From Tamarix chinensis (Eukaryota; Streptophyta; Magnoliopsida; Caryophyllales; Tamaricaceae), in assembly GCA_030549775.1 (NCBI GenBank), contig CM060180.1, forward strand, positions 85,759,172 through 85,823,171: DNA of 64,000 bases, read 5' to 3'. Under the pieces are notes generated by a model that saw only the letters and a list, made by a program, of their open reading frames with translations, was not told the DNA's origin and searched no databases. Position numbers and translations under genes: made by a program. Of this stretch, positions 1 to 12,309 are shown piece after piece (positions within the stretch are counted from its first letter, which is position 1; the number at the start of each line of letters is the position of its first letter).

Positions 1-616
1 CATAAGTTATGAGATAATTAGGTCATTCTCATTTCCCTCTAGTCAACTCATTTCCTCTTTTCCCCTTTCATTCTTTCACCCCATACCATATCTTTAAGGC
101 ATCCTAGCATGCATATCCTAGAAGGCCACATCACATAACACCACAAGCACAATATACATATCATTTTCACATGCCATAAGGAGGACACATAAATGTACCT
201 TAAATCCTTGTTGTGCTATAAGTAAGTGGTCATAATCACATAAGGTACACAACATAACATAACACACGGCATATAAAGCACATAACACATATAATAGGCC
301 TTAAATACATCCTTACATAAATTGATATCAGGCTTAGAGCATGCTCCTACGCCTCCTTGGGGTTTTGACTTGGTTCATTTATAAGACGAAAATACTAGGG
401 TTAACTTTCCTTTAACCAACATTATCATTATTTCCAGCTTTACCTTTATCATAACCTAGTATTAGGGTTAATAATAATAATAGTAGCTTTATAAGTAAAA
501 ATAAGGTTATTATTCTTAAAATGGTTAATCATGCTATTATTAGTCAAAATTATTAGTAGTAATGCTAAAATAGTGACAATAATGGTAATAATGATAACAA
601 TAACAATAACAACGAC

Positions 617-662
<46 letters not shown>

Positions 663-2368
663 GTTGTAGTAGTAGTAGTAGTGGTAGTGATAATAATAAT
701 AATAATAATAATAATAGTTTAAATAATCATAATAATAATAATATTAGTAATATTAGTAATAATAGTGACAATGTTAACAACAACAACAACAACAATGATG
801 ATGATGATGATGATGATGATGATAAGAATGATAATGGAAATAATAATGGTAACAATGATAATAACACTAATAAAATAAAATAACAATTACATTAATTATG
901 TTTAAAGGTTAGGGCACAACCTAGTGGTGATGGCAGTTAGGCAGTGGCGACGGTGGTGGTGGAGGAATTAGGGGTCAGAGAGGTGGCTATTTAGGCTAGA
1001 AGAAGGGGAGTGAGATGGTGGTTTTGACGGTGGTGGATCCTCTGGATTGAGAGGGTTGGAGGAGTGGTGGTGGCGTAGCAAAGGTGGCGGTGTAGGTAGT
1101 GGTTGTTATGGTGGCCGAGAGTGGTGAAAAAGGAGGAAGGGTGAAGGAAAGGGAAGTAGGGAGAAAGGAAGGTAGGAGGAGGTAGAGGAGGCTTTGCTAA
1201 GGGGTTTTGGTAGTAGAAGAGGCGATGGTTGCAGCTGAGATGGTGGCACACAGGGGGAGAGGGGCAATGATGGGTGCAAAGTAGCAGATCGAGCAACCAA
1301 CTTTGCACAGTTGAGGCAGCTCGTGTAGGGAAAAATAGGGGTGGTGAGTGATATGGTTCGGTGGAGGGTAATGTAGGGAAGCTTTTGGGCAATGTTTCAA
1401 GCAATAGTGTTGGGAAATGGTGGCAGGGATTGTATCTAAAGTGGCAGTAGCAGAAGGAAGGCTGAAATTTCTAAATAGGGGAAAGAGGGCCACATGGGGA
1501 TTGGTTAGAGTATTTATAGGCCATTGGGGAGAGGATGAGAAACGGGGGAAGAGGAAAAAGGGGCAGGTGTGGAAAAGCTCATCGATTGGCAATGGCAGGC
1601 CTGTATAAGCCTGTAGTTTTGTAGGTTTGGTTAGGTCGGGGATGAGAAAAGGAAAGGGAGAGAGGCACGCATGAGGGCAAGTACAGGTAGGTCGAGGTTG
1701 GAATTGGTAAGGAAAGGGACAGGGAAGAGAAGGGAGGTGGTACAGTGGCTGGGCAGGTTTGGGTGTAGAGTTGCAGGTCGCCTGTAACACATGGGAAGGG
1801 AGGAAGAAGAAAGAGGGGGGGGTCGGCCAACCAATCTAGGGGAAAAAGAAAAGAGAGAAAAAAGAGGGGGATAGGGTGGGTGAGGTGGAGAGGAAAAAAA
1901 AAAGAAAGGTGGGTTGGGCTGTGCAGGGGAGATAAAAGAGTGAGGAGAGTTGGGCCACGTGGGGCGCGGGCCAAACTGGGGAAGGATGAAAAAAAAAAGA
2001 AAATAAGAAAGGAGGAAAAGATAAAGAAAAAGAAAAAAAAGGGAAAGGGAAAAAAGACAAAGGAAAATAGGTTAGTTGGGGTATTTAGAATATTTTGTTA
2101 TTTTTAAATATTTTAAAATAATAAAAATTAGTAAAATAATAATTAAATTCCCTTTTTATATTAATTTGGGATATTTTGGGTAATTTTTTCTAAATTCTTT
2201 TTGATTAGCAAAATACCCTAATATTCCCTAATTAAATTCTTTATTATTTTCCTCTTGATTTTACCTTAAATATTCCCCTTATTTTAATAAAATAATTAAT
2301 TTAATTAATTTTCCTAAAAAATTCCTATTTTAATATTATTTCCTAAATTAGGGTTTTGGGGTATTTCA
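1..2368 (-). mobile_element. Degenerate long-LTR-family copy (element F), cut by the window start
   Basis: Read on the - strand this follows the plan of elements A-C described below. Positions 1-150 resemble the reverse complement of about 15420-15540 and 28590-28700 (shared blocks around GACATGCATGCTAGGA). A G/A-rich block at 930-2060 is the reverse of the polypyrimidine block. The outer end at 2349-2368 reads GGGTTTTGGGGTATTTCA, close to the TTTTGGGGTATTACA end of element B. The minisatellite position is occupied by an AAT-type tract. The far end lies outside the window and no TSD could be tested. The copy is clearly older than A-C. Confidence 0.6.
425..880. repeat. AAT/AAC/GAT trinucleotide microsatellite tract
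   Basis: A compound tract with a pure (AAT)15 core at 617-661, then TAG-, AAT-, AAC- and GAT-type runs to about 825. The open frame across it (531-722) encodes only Ile/Val/Thr runs and is not a gene. Confidence 0.9.
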
Positions 2369-3156
2369 AAAAATATTCCCATGACATAACAGTTTGGAAG
2401 GATTCCATAAATTAATCAAAATATACATTTTTCCATCCACCTTAAGGTACATAAGTACAAACTCTTTACTACTCAAATTAGTTATATTGTATTGTAATAT
2501 ATCTCTTTCAATTTACATGGAAATACTATTTGGTGGATTTAAGATATCTAAACATTGGTATATTTCACTCACTTTGGTGATAAAGGGGTGAGATGTTATA
2601 TGCCTAAACTTCATAATGGTCCTTTTACTTGAAAAGATGTTAGAATATTTTAATGATCATCATTATTCACTATGTACTATCATTTGGACCGATAAAGAAT
2701 ATATGGGAAATACTCAAAAGCATACCATGAATGAAGGCTTCAGATCAAACAATCAGTATCACTTTGCCTATTAATCTATACAATATTATACATACGCATA
2801 AGTTAGGGATGTCAATTCTACATTACAACTTTGATATTAAACAAGGAGCAAATGCTAATTTATTTGATTAGGAACAAAAACAACAAATGATTCATGTACA
2901 TAGAGAATACTATAGCACATTATGCATATAATTAAAGAATTGAATATGTAATTTGTTGATAAGTTTTGAGAAAAACTTATATCATGTCCTATATCATCTT
3001 GTCATTTTATTATTATTGATCAATTATTATCATCGCCATCACCATCACCATCATCATTTTTTATATTAATCATTTTACTATAGTAATAATAATTAATTAT
3101 TATAGTGATGTTAATATAATAATAATTGTTGTAATAATTATAATATTAATATTTAT
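2369..3156. other. No recognised feature; AT-rich, probably old repeat DNA
   Basis: No convincing coding frame or element end is visible. From about 3000 the sequence becomes an ATT/CAT-rich degenerate tract that continues beyond the solo LTR inserted at 3157. Confidence 0.5.
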
Positions 3157-3912
3157 TGACAAAAATCTTTAAATCGGATGAAGATTGGTGTGAAATGAAT
3201 TGAATTGTAGGATCAATTATCTTGTCTTCAAAAGAGGAATTAGGAAATTCAACCAAGAACTCAACAAGAAATCAATAAGAATACAAATAGTTAAAGAAAT
3301 CCAATTTAAATAGCTCCAATCTAAGATTAATCCAAATAGTCTTCGAATGGGTATTCAATCACAAAGAGATAATTACTTGTGTTATATTTCAAAATAAATA
3401 AAAAATCATCCAACATGCTATAAGGAGTGTCGACACCTATGCCTTCTATAGGCTTTTAACATTGCTAACTAGCACACTAGTTTAGCCACGTGACACACAA
3501 ATAACTAACTAGCACATAACTAGTATTACAATTTATTTATTTCTTATATAATACATGGATCAATAAGACTATTTCAAAGTAAGTTAAGATTACATGAAAA
3601 CAATTTACAAGAATACTAATAAAAGCAATAGTGTTGACTTTGAAAAGTTGACTAGGTGTTCATCAATTTGATTTTCATTCATAACATAGCTTCCTTCACA
3701 GTAGCTTGTAGCATGTGAAAATCTTAAGTATCTTAACTTCTTATATGATTTTATCATCTTCCTGCAAATATGTTTACCTACAACAATAACTTAAGGCAAT
3801 ATCATTAAAGTTAGTCAAAGAATTATTATTAGAGATAAATAATGTAACTGACTCCAAAAATAAGTATGCCAAATCAATACCTTGAAGATCATATTTGGAT
3901 ACACCTACATCA
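3157..3912 (-). mobile_element. Solo LTR (756 bp) of a Ty3/gypsy element
   Basis: The unit begins TGACAAAAATC and ends CACCTACATCA on the + strand, and is flanked on both sides by the 5 bp duplication TTTAT (3152-3156 and 3913-3917). Its right half resembles the LTRs at 17476-18312 and 31920-32787 (for example ATCATCTTCCTGCA, a CTACAA-AATAACTT block and the closing CATCA). By that alignment the parent element points to the - strand. No internal coding region accompanies it, so it is a solo LTR, probably left by LTR-LTR recombination. Confidence 0.75.
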
Positions 3913-4650
3913 TTTATTATGTTATTATTAACTATGAAAATTATATCTAATAGTAAAAAAACATTTCTAAGAAAACTAATAATAGAAATAATAATTGTAA
4001 TAATATAACTATTTACATTATTATTTATAAATATTATATACAATAACATAATTACTTATAATAATATTAATATTATACTAAGAAAAATAAAATTATATTA
4101 GTATCATTTTTCTAAATAATAATAATAATAATATAAAAATTATAAAATATTTAAAATAAAAAATATTATATGATTAGTATTCATATTATTTTTGTTATTA
4201 TATTTTTTATAATAATATTAGTAGATATAATAATTATATTTTACTACAATATTGTATATATTAATATTATTAATTATAATAAATACATCTAATAATAATA
4301 TTAATAAAAAATAAATTCTATTACTATTATATTATTATTCATAATATTATTATTTTCATTATTATTTATAATAACTATATATAATATTATTTTTAACATT
4401 ATGAATAATATTATATTATTATTAATATAAATATAATTAATTTTATTATATTATAATAATTATATTTATATTTATATTTATATTTAAAAATTTATTATAA
4501 TAATCATTATAATAATATTTATAATAATATTTATGTTAGTATTATATTAAAAAATAATAATTACTATTTAAATAAATATATTGATATAGACATAAACACT
4601 ACCTTAAGATAAATTAATAATTATAATATTATTAATTATAATAAGTTATG
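3913..4650. repeat. Degenerate AAT/ATT-rich low-complexity tract
   Basis: Almost pure A/T with recurring ATAATAAT, TTATTA and TATTTATATT motifs. It is the continuation of the tract at about 3000-3156 into which the solo LTR inserted. No gene. Confidence 0.8.
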
Positions 4651-5028
4651 TTCATCCTCATGAACACTAAGCAAATCAAAAAATTCAAGTGAGGGAAAAA
4701 GGCCCTTAACCTACTTCTTCCTCTTCATCTACCTCTTTTTCATGAACCTCATGCCCGATTTCTTTCATCATTTGATTTTTTTTTATATCTAAATTCCATT
4801 TTTCTAACTCTCTTGTACTTTAATTAAGTAAATAAGGGTTAGGCTTTGTAAAAGGGTGATATGTTCTTGATTTTTCTCCTCCCAAGCTAGCCCGATATTA
4901 TTTCTTCCTTTTTTTTCTTACTTCAATATTTGCTTCATGTAGAACTCCTAAACTTCTACTTAATAGATTTATAGGTGTTTGTACATGTTTTGCATGATTT
5001 GTTTAAGAAAGGAAGTATTTGTTCTAGC
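4651..5028. other. No recognised feature
   Basis: Short stretch between the AT tract and the start of element H. No supported coding frame; CT-rich patches only. Confidence 0.5.
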
Positions 5029-5252
5029 GTATTACCCTATTTATAAAAACCCTAATTATAAAATGGATAATTATGTGTCCATAACTATACAAATTGTTGT
5101 AGGGTTAGATAATATATTATTATATGTGCTATTATTTTGTGTTAAAAATATAGACTAGTAGATTAAAATTTTAAGACATATAAATTAGAAATAAATTTTA
5201 TCTTAATTAATCTCTTGATTATTTTGTTAGCTATTTATTCAATTTTCCTTCC

Positions 5253-5312
<60 letters not shown>

Positions 5313-6696
5313 GATATATTTTACGTCCAATCCCTCTCATTCATTGTTTTTTTTTCTTTTCTCCCTGCTAATTAGTTACTTTTCAGCCAAACAACCCCTA
5401 CGGTTTTCTAATTTTATTGTTTTCTTACCTTTCCCATGTGGCATGCCTCTATTAAATATGTCTTTATCCATCCTACACATTATCATCTAACTTCACCCAA
5501 TAATACATTTTTGACCTACCATGCCCTGCTCATACCATCACCCCCTATTTCACCTATTTTCTTCCTTTTAAACAACCCCCTACACTACATTATTAAATCA
5601 CTTGAAATTAACCCTATTTGCCTATTTTCTTTTCACTTGTGCCAACCTTTATCACATCATCACATATAGTCTTCCAACCTCCCCTTGTTCATTTTAATCC
5701 ATTCCCTCAAGCATCACCGAGCAATTTTCAACTCCCCGCACACTTACTTCCATTTCCTCTCTACCTAAATAACCTATAGAATTGATTAACTCATCGCCAA
5801 CCTATTTTTTCTTCTTTACCTTGAGCCACCTAGCTTGCTTGCCTAGTTATTTCTCTCCTTCTCATTTAATCCCTTTTAACCTAATCTTCCCTATCATTGT
5901 TTTCCATTATGGTTACCTCCAAGATCCTTATTTCCCTCTTTTTTGTTTGACCTTCATTTCCTAACCAAAACAAACTTCTTCATACCTCATGACTGTTGGT
6001 GTTAGCGTTCATGTGTAGCCTCACCACTAAGCTTCGTTGCCAACTTACTTCATCTCATTATCCAACATTTTTTCTCTCCAACACCAACACAATAGAGATT
6101 TATTGTAGCCTGGCCAGGCCCTAACCCCTCATCAAGCAAGTTATAGCACAACAACCATCCTGTCTTTCTAGTTGGAGCAACCACCTTACACGAGCTCCAA
6201 TGTGTAGTGCCACGCTCTAGCAAAGTCATTAATAATGGTTGATTTTTGGAAGAATAGATTTGCCTAATTCTAACCCTCATCTTGTCAAGCATGCCCCCTA
6301 CTTGAGCTTCAGCAGGCTACAACCTCCAGCACCACCACATGAGCTCTTGTCCTAGTGTCTTGTTTGTGCAAGAATTTGTCGAAGCCCAACCCTACATGAA
6401 TGTGTTGGCTAGTTTCCCTTCCATCTAAACCTCACATTTCTAAGTAATTAATGTGTGAGTTGGTGTATCCAAACTTAGGTTGTAGCCTTGTGCAGCCTTA
6501 GTTGATTTTTCCCTTGTCCTTTACTCTTAAATATTGATTTTGCTAGTTAATTATTTGTGTGATATTAGTGATATTATGTGTATATTTGGGTGTTATTTGC
6601 CTATGTGATTCTTGAGAGGCATTGGATAAGGCATTTTGGTGGTATATTTCTTGAAACTTAGACGTAAATCTAACTACCTCATAAAAGGAAAAAAAA
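5029..6696 (+). mobile_element. Left part of degenerate long-LTR-family copy H
   Basis: It starts near GTATTACCCTATTTATAA, comparable to the TGTAATACCCCATTTATA start of element G. It then has an AT-rich stretch with an ATT microsatellite and a CT-rich block (about 5340-6000). The stretch at 6600-6690 (GGCATTTTGGTGGTATA) matches 42950-43000 in G. The copy is split by the Tat/Athila-like element at 6697 and resumes at 33623, where the sequence is again collinear with G from about 43017. Both outer boundaries are approximate. Confidence 0.55.
5253..5310. repeat. (ATT)n microsatellite, about 19 units
   Basis: An uninterrupted ATT/TTA run of 58 bp, likely length-variable between individuals. Confidence 0.95.
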
Positions 6697-8213
6697 TGGT
6701 TGTGTGTTGTGCTAATTCCGCAAGCGCATGGATTCTTTATAGCATTTCAAGGTCGTATCCCACACAAAATTCATAATCGAGTATAGCTCTTTAATATTTT
6801 AACTATCTAAATCTCTATGACTAAGAGGTATGCAAGCGGATAACGAGAATAATTACGAAAAGCTTTCTAATTGTAAATGCTAAAAAATAGGAGTGAAACC
6901 TAGGATCAAACTTCGTTCTCCAAATTAATAATCAATGATGAAACAACAAATATGTTGTAGATTAATTCGCTAATTATGGACAATTGGTCTAATTATATCC
7001 ATTAGCCTCTTTCAAGGTATAAGAACATATTTAATCTAATTTTCAACTACTTTCATGACTCAAAAATTAAACTAAATCCATTAAGCGTCACAAGTTCTAC
7101 AATCCCTAAGAATTAAACATCTACTTTCGTGATTACTTAAATTCCCATACACATGCTACTTTTTGATAAAAATCTCAGTCTTTCAGTTGCTGATTATATC
7201 TAAAGATGTTTGATTTCATCAAATCCACTTTACAACAAGCATATGCAACAATATAGACGAATCAAACATATGACATAATACTTTAGTTCATCATATTGAT
7301 CACTAAAATAGACCTAGTTTAATCCTAGAAAAGAAGATTATTCACTCAAATTTTTAAAGAAAATCAACAAAATAAATAGCATGATAACCATAATAATAAT
7401 ACAAAGATACATAAAAGAATAATTAGATTAAATTAAACATAATCTGAAAGAGAACAAAGTTGATTCCGAGTCGATCATACATGAATATACACTTGAATTT
7501 CCGAAAAAATCAAACTAATGGAAAAAAAATAATTACATGAAACTATAGCTCAATAATGAGAATTAAAAGTGCTCTAGAATCTCTCCTCTCTCTCATAAAG
7601 AAGTCCTGGAGGCATGCCATAAATAATCCCCATCACGCAAACCATGTCACGCACGTAGATTGTGGGGAAATCATCATTGCATGACCGTGCAACTTCTCAA
7701 CCCTCAAATTTATGGGGTCTCGAATTGTGCACGGCTATGCAAGACGCACACTTTCTGGTTGTGCCAGATTCTAAGCCTCAACTTTTCAACACAAAATTAT
7801 GCATGGCTGTGTGATCCATGCACTACCTACGCGTGAGGTTCTATTTTCTTCAAATATAACAAGGGGATATTGCATGGTTGTGTAGTTGGGTGTGGGACTG
7901 GTCGCACAGCTCTCTTTTCTTATTTCTTCAAGATATGTTGGCACATCTCTAGTTCTTTTATCTTCAAGACGTCCATAAACATGTTGGTTTCATGTAATCT
8001 CCTCTAAAGCCTTCCATGCTAGGTCCTTCGTTCTAAGGACATAATTATTTCTCAAAGTTGGCATTCTTATGGAAATTCCTACAACACAAAACCCAAGAAA
8101 GCAACAGTGCAAATAACAAACTAGAACCATAGCAAAATATGTGAAAGAGATTAAATGAAGTCCCAATGTGAAGGCAAAAAGAGGCAAAATTATATAAAAC
8201 ATTCACTTTATCA
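6697..8213 (-). repeat. 3' LTR of the Tat/Athila-like element
   Basis: The upper end is TTTATCA at 8213, directly after a polypurine tract on the - strand. The lower end near 6697 contains GTTGTGCTAATTCCGCAAG and GTCGTATCCCACA, wording common in plant Tat/Athila LTR ends. Positions 7850-8213 match 33256-33622 at high identity, which is the truncated partner LTR. The exact lower boundary could be 6697 or 6701. Confidence 0.65.
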
Positions 8214-8223
8214 ACTCCCCCAT
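8214..8223 (-). other. Polypurine tract of the Tat/Athila-like element
   Basis: On the - strand GCATGGGGGAGT lies immediately upstream of LTR start TGATAAAG. This is the expected plus-strand primer site. A second GCATGGGGGAGT copy lies at about 9582-9593 and may be a duplicate or a remnant. Confidence 0.65.
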
Positions 8224-9943
8224 GCTTATTCTTTGCTTGTCCCTAAGAAAACACATAAAAAAACAACAAAAAGAGCGGAATGATATCCAAGCCTCAGAAG
8301 ATAGGACCAACAACATAAATAAGGCATACAATGTCTAGTTAGGCCTTGTCTAGTTTGACCCCATATTGTGAGCGGTAATAGTAGAAAAAAAAATAAAGCA
8401 TGACTGCCCTTTATCGGGGACACACAAATTAGAATTATCGTGACATTCTAAGGAGGTTTAAGGTCGTGTAAATGCCATCCTAATGAGACAGAAGTTAAAT
8501 AAGGATGTAGACTTCCTCTCTTTAGTAAAATATGGACACTATGCACTCATGTGTGTTTGTAGGGATAATAGTGTCGCTCAAAACTCCCCTATCTAATGAT
8601 GATCGACCATATGCTTGCACAAACTCTTCTTTTTCACCACTTGAAGACATTACGTATTATAAAAATCAAGAGGTCTTAATAGAGTTGTAATGAGGCCAGA
8701 TCGAGGGGTAGGATAGATCTGGGATTGTAGCTATGGCTCTAAAAACCATCAGAGAGTAACTACATATCCATATCGGAAGTGTAAACTCTCCAATCACTCT
8801 TAATTACTCACTAAGCCTCCCTTATTTATTTATTTTTTTGATACTAAGAAGAAGAAGATACAAAAGGAATGTCTTTTTTTACGAAACCCACATGCTTGCC
8901 TTTTTGCCTTATCTACCATAATTGAAACAATTAGCTACCGCTCCCTAGTTTTCTGACCAAGGTAGGGTAGTTACTTGGGAATATAGTTAGTAGGTAGGCA
9001 TATTAAAGGAAAGTATTATGCTCAAAGGGGTTGAACAAATGGGAATAAATGACATTTGGTGGCTTATGTGCTAAAGTAGCTAGCAAAGAAAACACATGTC
9101 TCCATCATACTAACGCATGCATAAGTCTTATGTAGTGTCGAAGAGAACATATGCAAGTTTTAGTTTCATATATTAGAAAAGAGAATACACAGTTAGAAAA
9201 TAGTAGGACTATATAAAAGATAGACAATCTCTAAAGCTTAAAATCTCACTGGTTTTTTGTTACGAGCCTTATTTTCTAAGTCTTAGTCTGGATGGGTAAG
9301 TCCACGAAGATAAACCATTGGAGTGTTACAATAATAAGTGGTTTGAGAGTGTATCACTTGGGGAGTCTATGCTTAAAATTATTTTAAAACATGTAGTGTA
9401 ATAGCTCGCAATTAATGGGTTTTTTCTAGTGTATGATCAAGTTATATAGAAGATTCTATCATGTAGTCATCATAGGCTTTCATTTTGCAAAACATAAACA
9501 CCAGGCAGAAAAAGGAAGAAAAGGAAAAGAAAGAGAATAAAAGGCAACCATAAAAACATCAGAAATGGTAGAAAAGAAGCAACTCCCCCATGCTTAAAGG
9601 TCACATTGTCCACAATGTGGAGCAGAGGAACAAGGGAAAGTGCATTTAGGATCACTAAGGTGGGGGTGTCGGAGGGTAACCATGCTCCAAATGCCATTGA
9701 TACATTTATTATATCATGGTGTTCATTTGGTCAATGGGAGAAACAAATTTCCTAAGATTAGTAACCTAAGCATAACATATCAAAGTGGTAATGGATATGT
9801 TGTAAGTAGGCATCCTAAGAGATGCCACAGGAAAAAGGGCCAGAATCGGTGCCACAAGAAGTGGGCACTGGGAGGCTAAGTAAAGGTAAATAAGGCTCTT
9901 CTTTAGGGATGTTAGGATGATCGTCCAAGGTTAGGAGCATCGG
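8224..9943. other. Non-coding 3' region of the Tat/Athila-like element
   Basis: This is internal sequence between the extra ORF and the 3' LTR. No intact frame could be recognised on either strand. It holds the second polypurine-like motif at about 9582-9593. Confidence 0.5.
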
Positions 9944-10957
9944 CTAACCTGAGTGAGGCATATCAGGAGAATTTAACCAGTTGGTATGACTGTTCCCTAG
10001 GAGAGTGGTGAAATTTTTGTTGGGTAATGGGTACCACACCTCCTGATAATAAAATAATCTATAATGAAGCAAATCCTGCATAATTAATTTCATGTTTCTA
10101 CAGGTCGCCATTCCTAGGTAAGTCAGCGAAAAGTCCACAAGTATGTCATTTAAACTATACCCTAGCCGAGTGGTAATGTACCTTATGATATTACCGATGA
10201 CAATATCACCGGTGAGGTTGGAGCTCACCGTATTGAGATAATCAACAAGATAATACTCTCCATTGAGGGCATCATCTAGAAGCATACAATATAGAGTGAA
10301 AAGCTCCAAATTATGTATGTTGCCTTGGATTTTTTCTCGGCCAAAGATTGAGTCGGCCAAAAGCCGTTGGACATAGCGTAGGGCCGAATTATGAATGAGC
10401 GTGGCCATAGCGTAATATCCGTTGTATGAATTAGGAGCACAATCCCTCTTTGGCAGGGCGATTTTTATCCAAAACTCTTGAGGATCCCACATTTTTGGGT
10501 CCTCAGAAAGCCTATAACCAAAAGAGAAAAGACGAATTAAGGATAAAAATCTAGGTAGGGACATTTTTTGAGTCTCATTAAAGAGTCAAAAAAGGACAGT
10601 ATCTCCAACACGATCAAAATAGAATGAACTGAGGAACTCAAGAGTGAGTCCCTTGCTCATGGGATATACAGGTAACAAAAATGGTATAGGCCACCATGAG
10701 ATAGCAAATACACAACATCCTCCTTAACCACTAATACCTTGAGACATTCCCAATTGATGAATTGAGGTGGGGTAATATGTTGAGACACAAGCCCCTGGTA
10801 AAGATCCTTAACATTGAGGTTGGTAAATATAATACCGTCGGGATTGGAGAGTTGTGTATTTGCAGCCTTACCTTTGCCTTTGGATTGGCATGGCTACGGT
10901 CATAAGGACTCACCTTCCTCTTGGTTCATTTTTGATCGTTTATTCAGGTCCATGGTT
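9944..10957 (-). pseudogene. ATHILA ORF1-type retrotransposon protein, broken
   Basis: The longest open stretch is 206 codons at 9944-10564. It contains NSALRYVQRLLADSIFGRE, ELFTLYCMLLDD and GDIVIGNIIRYITTRLGY, which follow the pattern of the plant ATHILA ORF-1 family (alternating conserved Leu/Arg helices after a start-proximal region). The upstream part continues at about 10580-10957 in shifted frames (DLYQGLVSQHI, INWECLKVL, FLSSFYFDRVGD), so the gene has at least one frameshift and internal stops. Its place between integrase and the 3' LTR fits the extra ORF of Tat/Athila-like elements. Its biochemical role is unknown. The family call is from remembered patterns, not a search. Confidence 0.6.
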
Positions 10958-12020
10958 GTTATCTATCTATAAAAGTGAAATATTATAGAATAGATTGAAT
11001 CAACCACACATCGTATATGAAATCAGTAGATATATAATGGAATTGAAAATAGCAAGAACTAAAGAAGAACCAAATTAATGATGAAGGGAACTAGATGAAT
11101 TAAAAATAAAAACGAGTAAGACACCTATGTGCGGTGTGGAAAAGCCCATGCAAAATAATGGTGGGGAGAAGTGGTGGTGTGGTGGTACACTGGTAGGCGG
11201 TGCAGTGTTGCACTAGCAATTGGTGCAGATTTGTGCACAGGTGAAATAGGGGTGCAAAGTTAGGGTTTGTATAGAGGGGGTGGAGGTGTAGATTAATGGG
11301 CTATGTGGTGTTGGAAGTGGTGGCAGAACAGAGTGTGGTGGTGGGAACGGTGGTCGTGTGGTGGAAAGCAGGTAGTGCAGTTGAGATACATGGATGAGAT
11401 AGGAAGTTTAAGGGGGAAAATAGGGTATGCAAAGTATGCACCACCAGGTGGTGCAAGTGGAAAGTGGTCGCGATGGTGTGAGTGGTGGAAACGGCGGCAA
11501 CAACAGTGTTCCAGCGTGGTTCTGGGAGGGGAGAAAGTTGGGGAGGAGCTAGGATTCAAAAACGGAGGAGGACGTTGGTAAGGTAAAGAAGGGCAAGTCA
11601 CGAACGTGCGGGTATTTTTCTACAAATTAGGGACGCAAGGCCATGCATAAAAGGTCTTGGGATTGCACGAGCGTGCAGGTCATGCACAGGTGGATGAGGA
11701 AAAACTTTTGGTCTTGGCCTAATATTTTACAAATTAGCACAGTTGTGTAGGTATAGCACGACCTGACCGTATAATATCCCAGCTCTCAACTTTTCCTCAT
11801 TTTCCAGTACCAGGGTTATGCACGGCCATGCGGCAGGTCGTGCAACCTTGTGTTCTTCAACTTTTTGGATCCTTCTCTTTAAGTAATGCCTTTAAACCTC
11901 ATTTAATCCATTGGATAGCTTAGATAATCAATCATCCTTGCCAAAATGCTATAACAAAAAGATAAAACAAAGAGAGAAAAGAAAAGAAACAAAGGAAAAG
12001 GAGGGAAACACAAAACAAAA
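10958..12020. other. Internal Tat/Athila-like element sequence without an intact gene
   Basis: It contains G-rich patches (11140-11600) and repeated GCACGG/CGTGCA words (11640-11860) also seen in the element's LTR (7610-7900). Short frames on both strands at 11293-11601 are complements of each other and look non-coding. Confidence 0.5.
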
Positions 12021-12309
12021 TATAATCCCCCAAAATTTTAGAAAACCTATAATTTAATAAATTAACTTTTATAATTATTTATTTTAATTATGTTAGGGAT
12101 TTTTGAGTATATAAATGTGGATAGGAGTATTTAATAAATTAAAAATAAATATTTTGTTATTTATCATATTATTTTTATTTAAATAATTTTCCAAACTAAT
12201 ATTTTACTAAAATTATCCTTTTAGAACCAATATATTAAATTATATTATATTAAATTATTAAATTAAATAATTTATCAAAAATATTACATTTTCTTATTTT
12301 CTAAATTAA

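Noticed and set aside
3774..4049. 91-codon frame on the - strand
   Set aside because: Half of it is solo LTR and half is AT-tract sequence; it crosses an insertion boundary.
6050..6292. 80-codon frame on the - strand in element H
   Set aside because: No resemblance to a known family and located in degenerate repeat sequence; likely chance.
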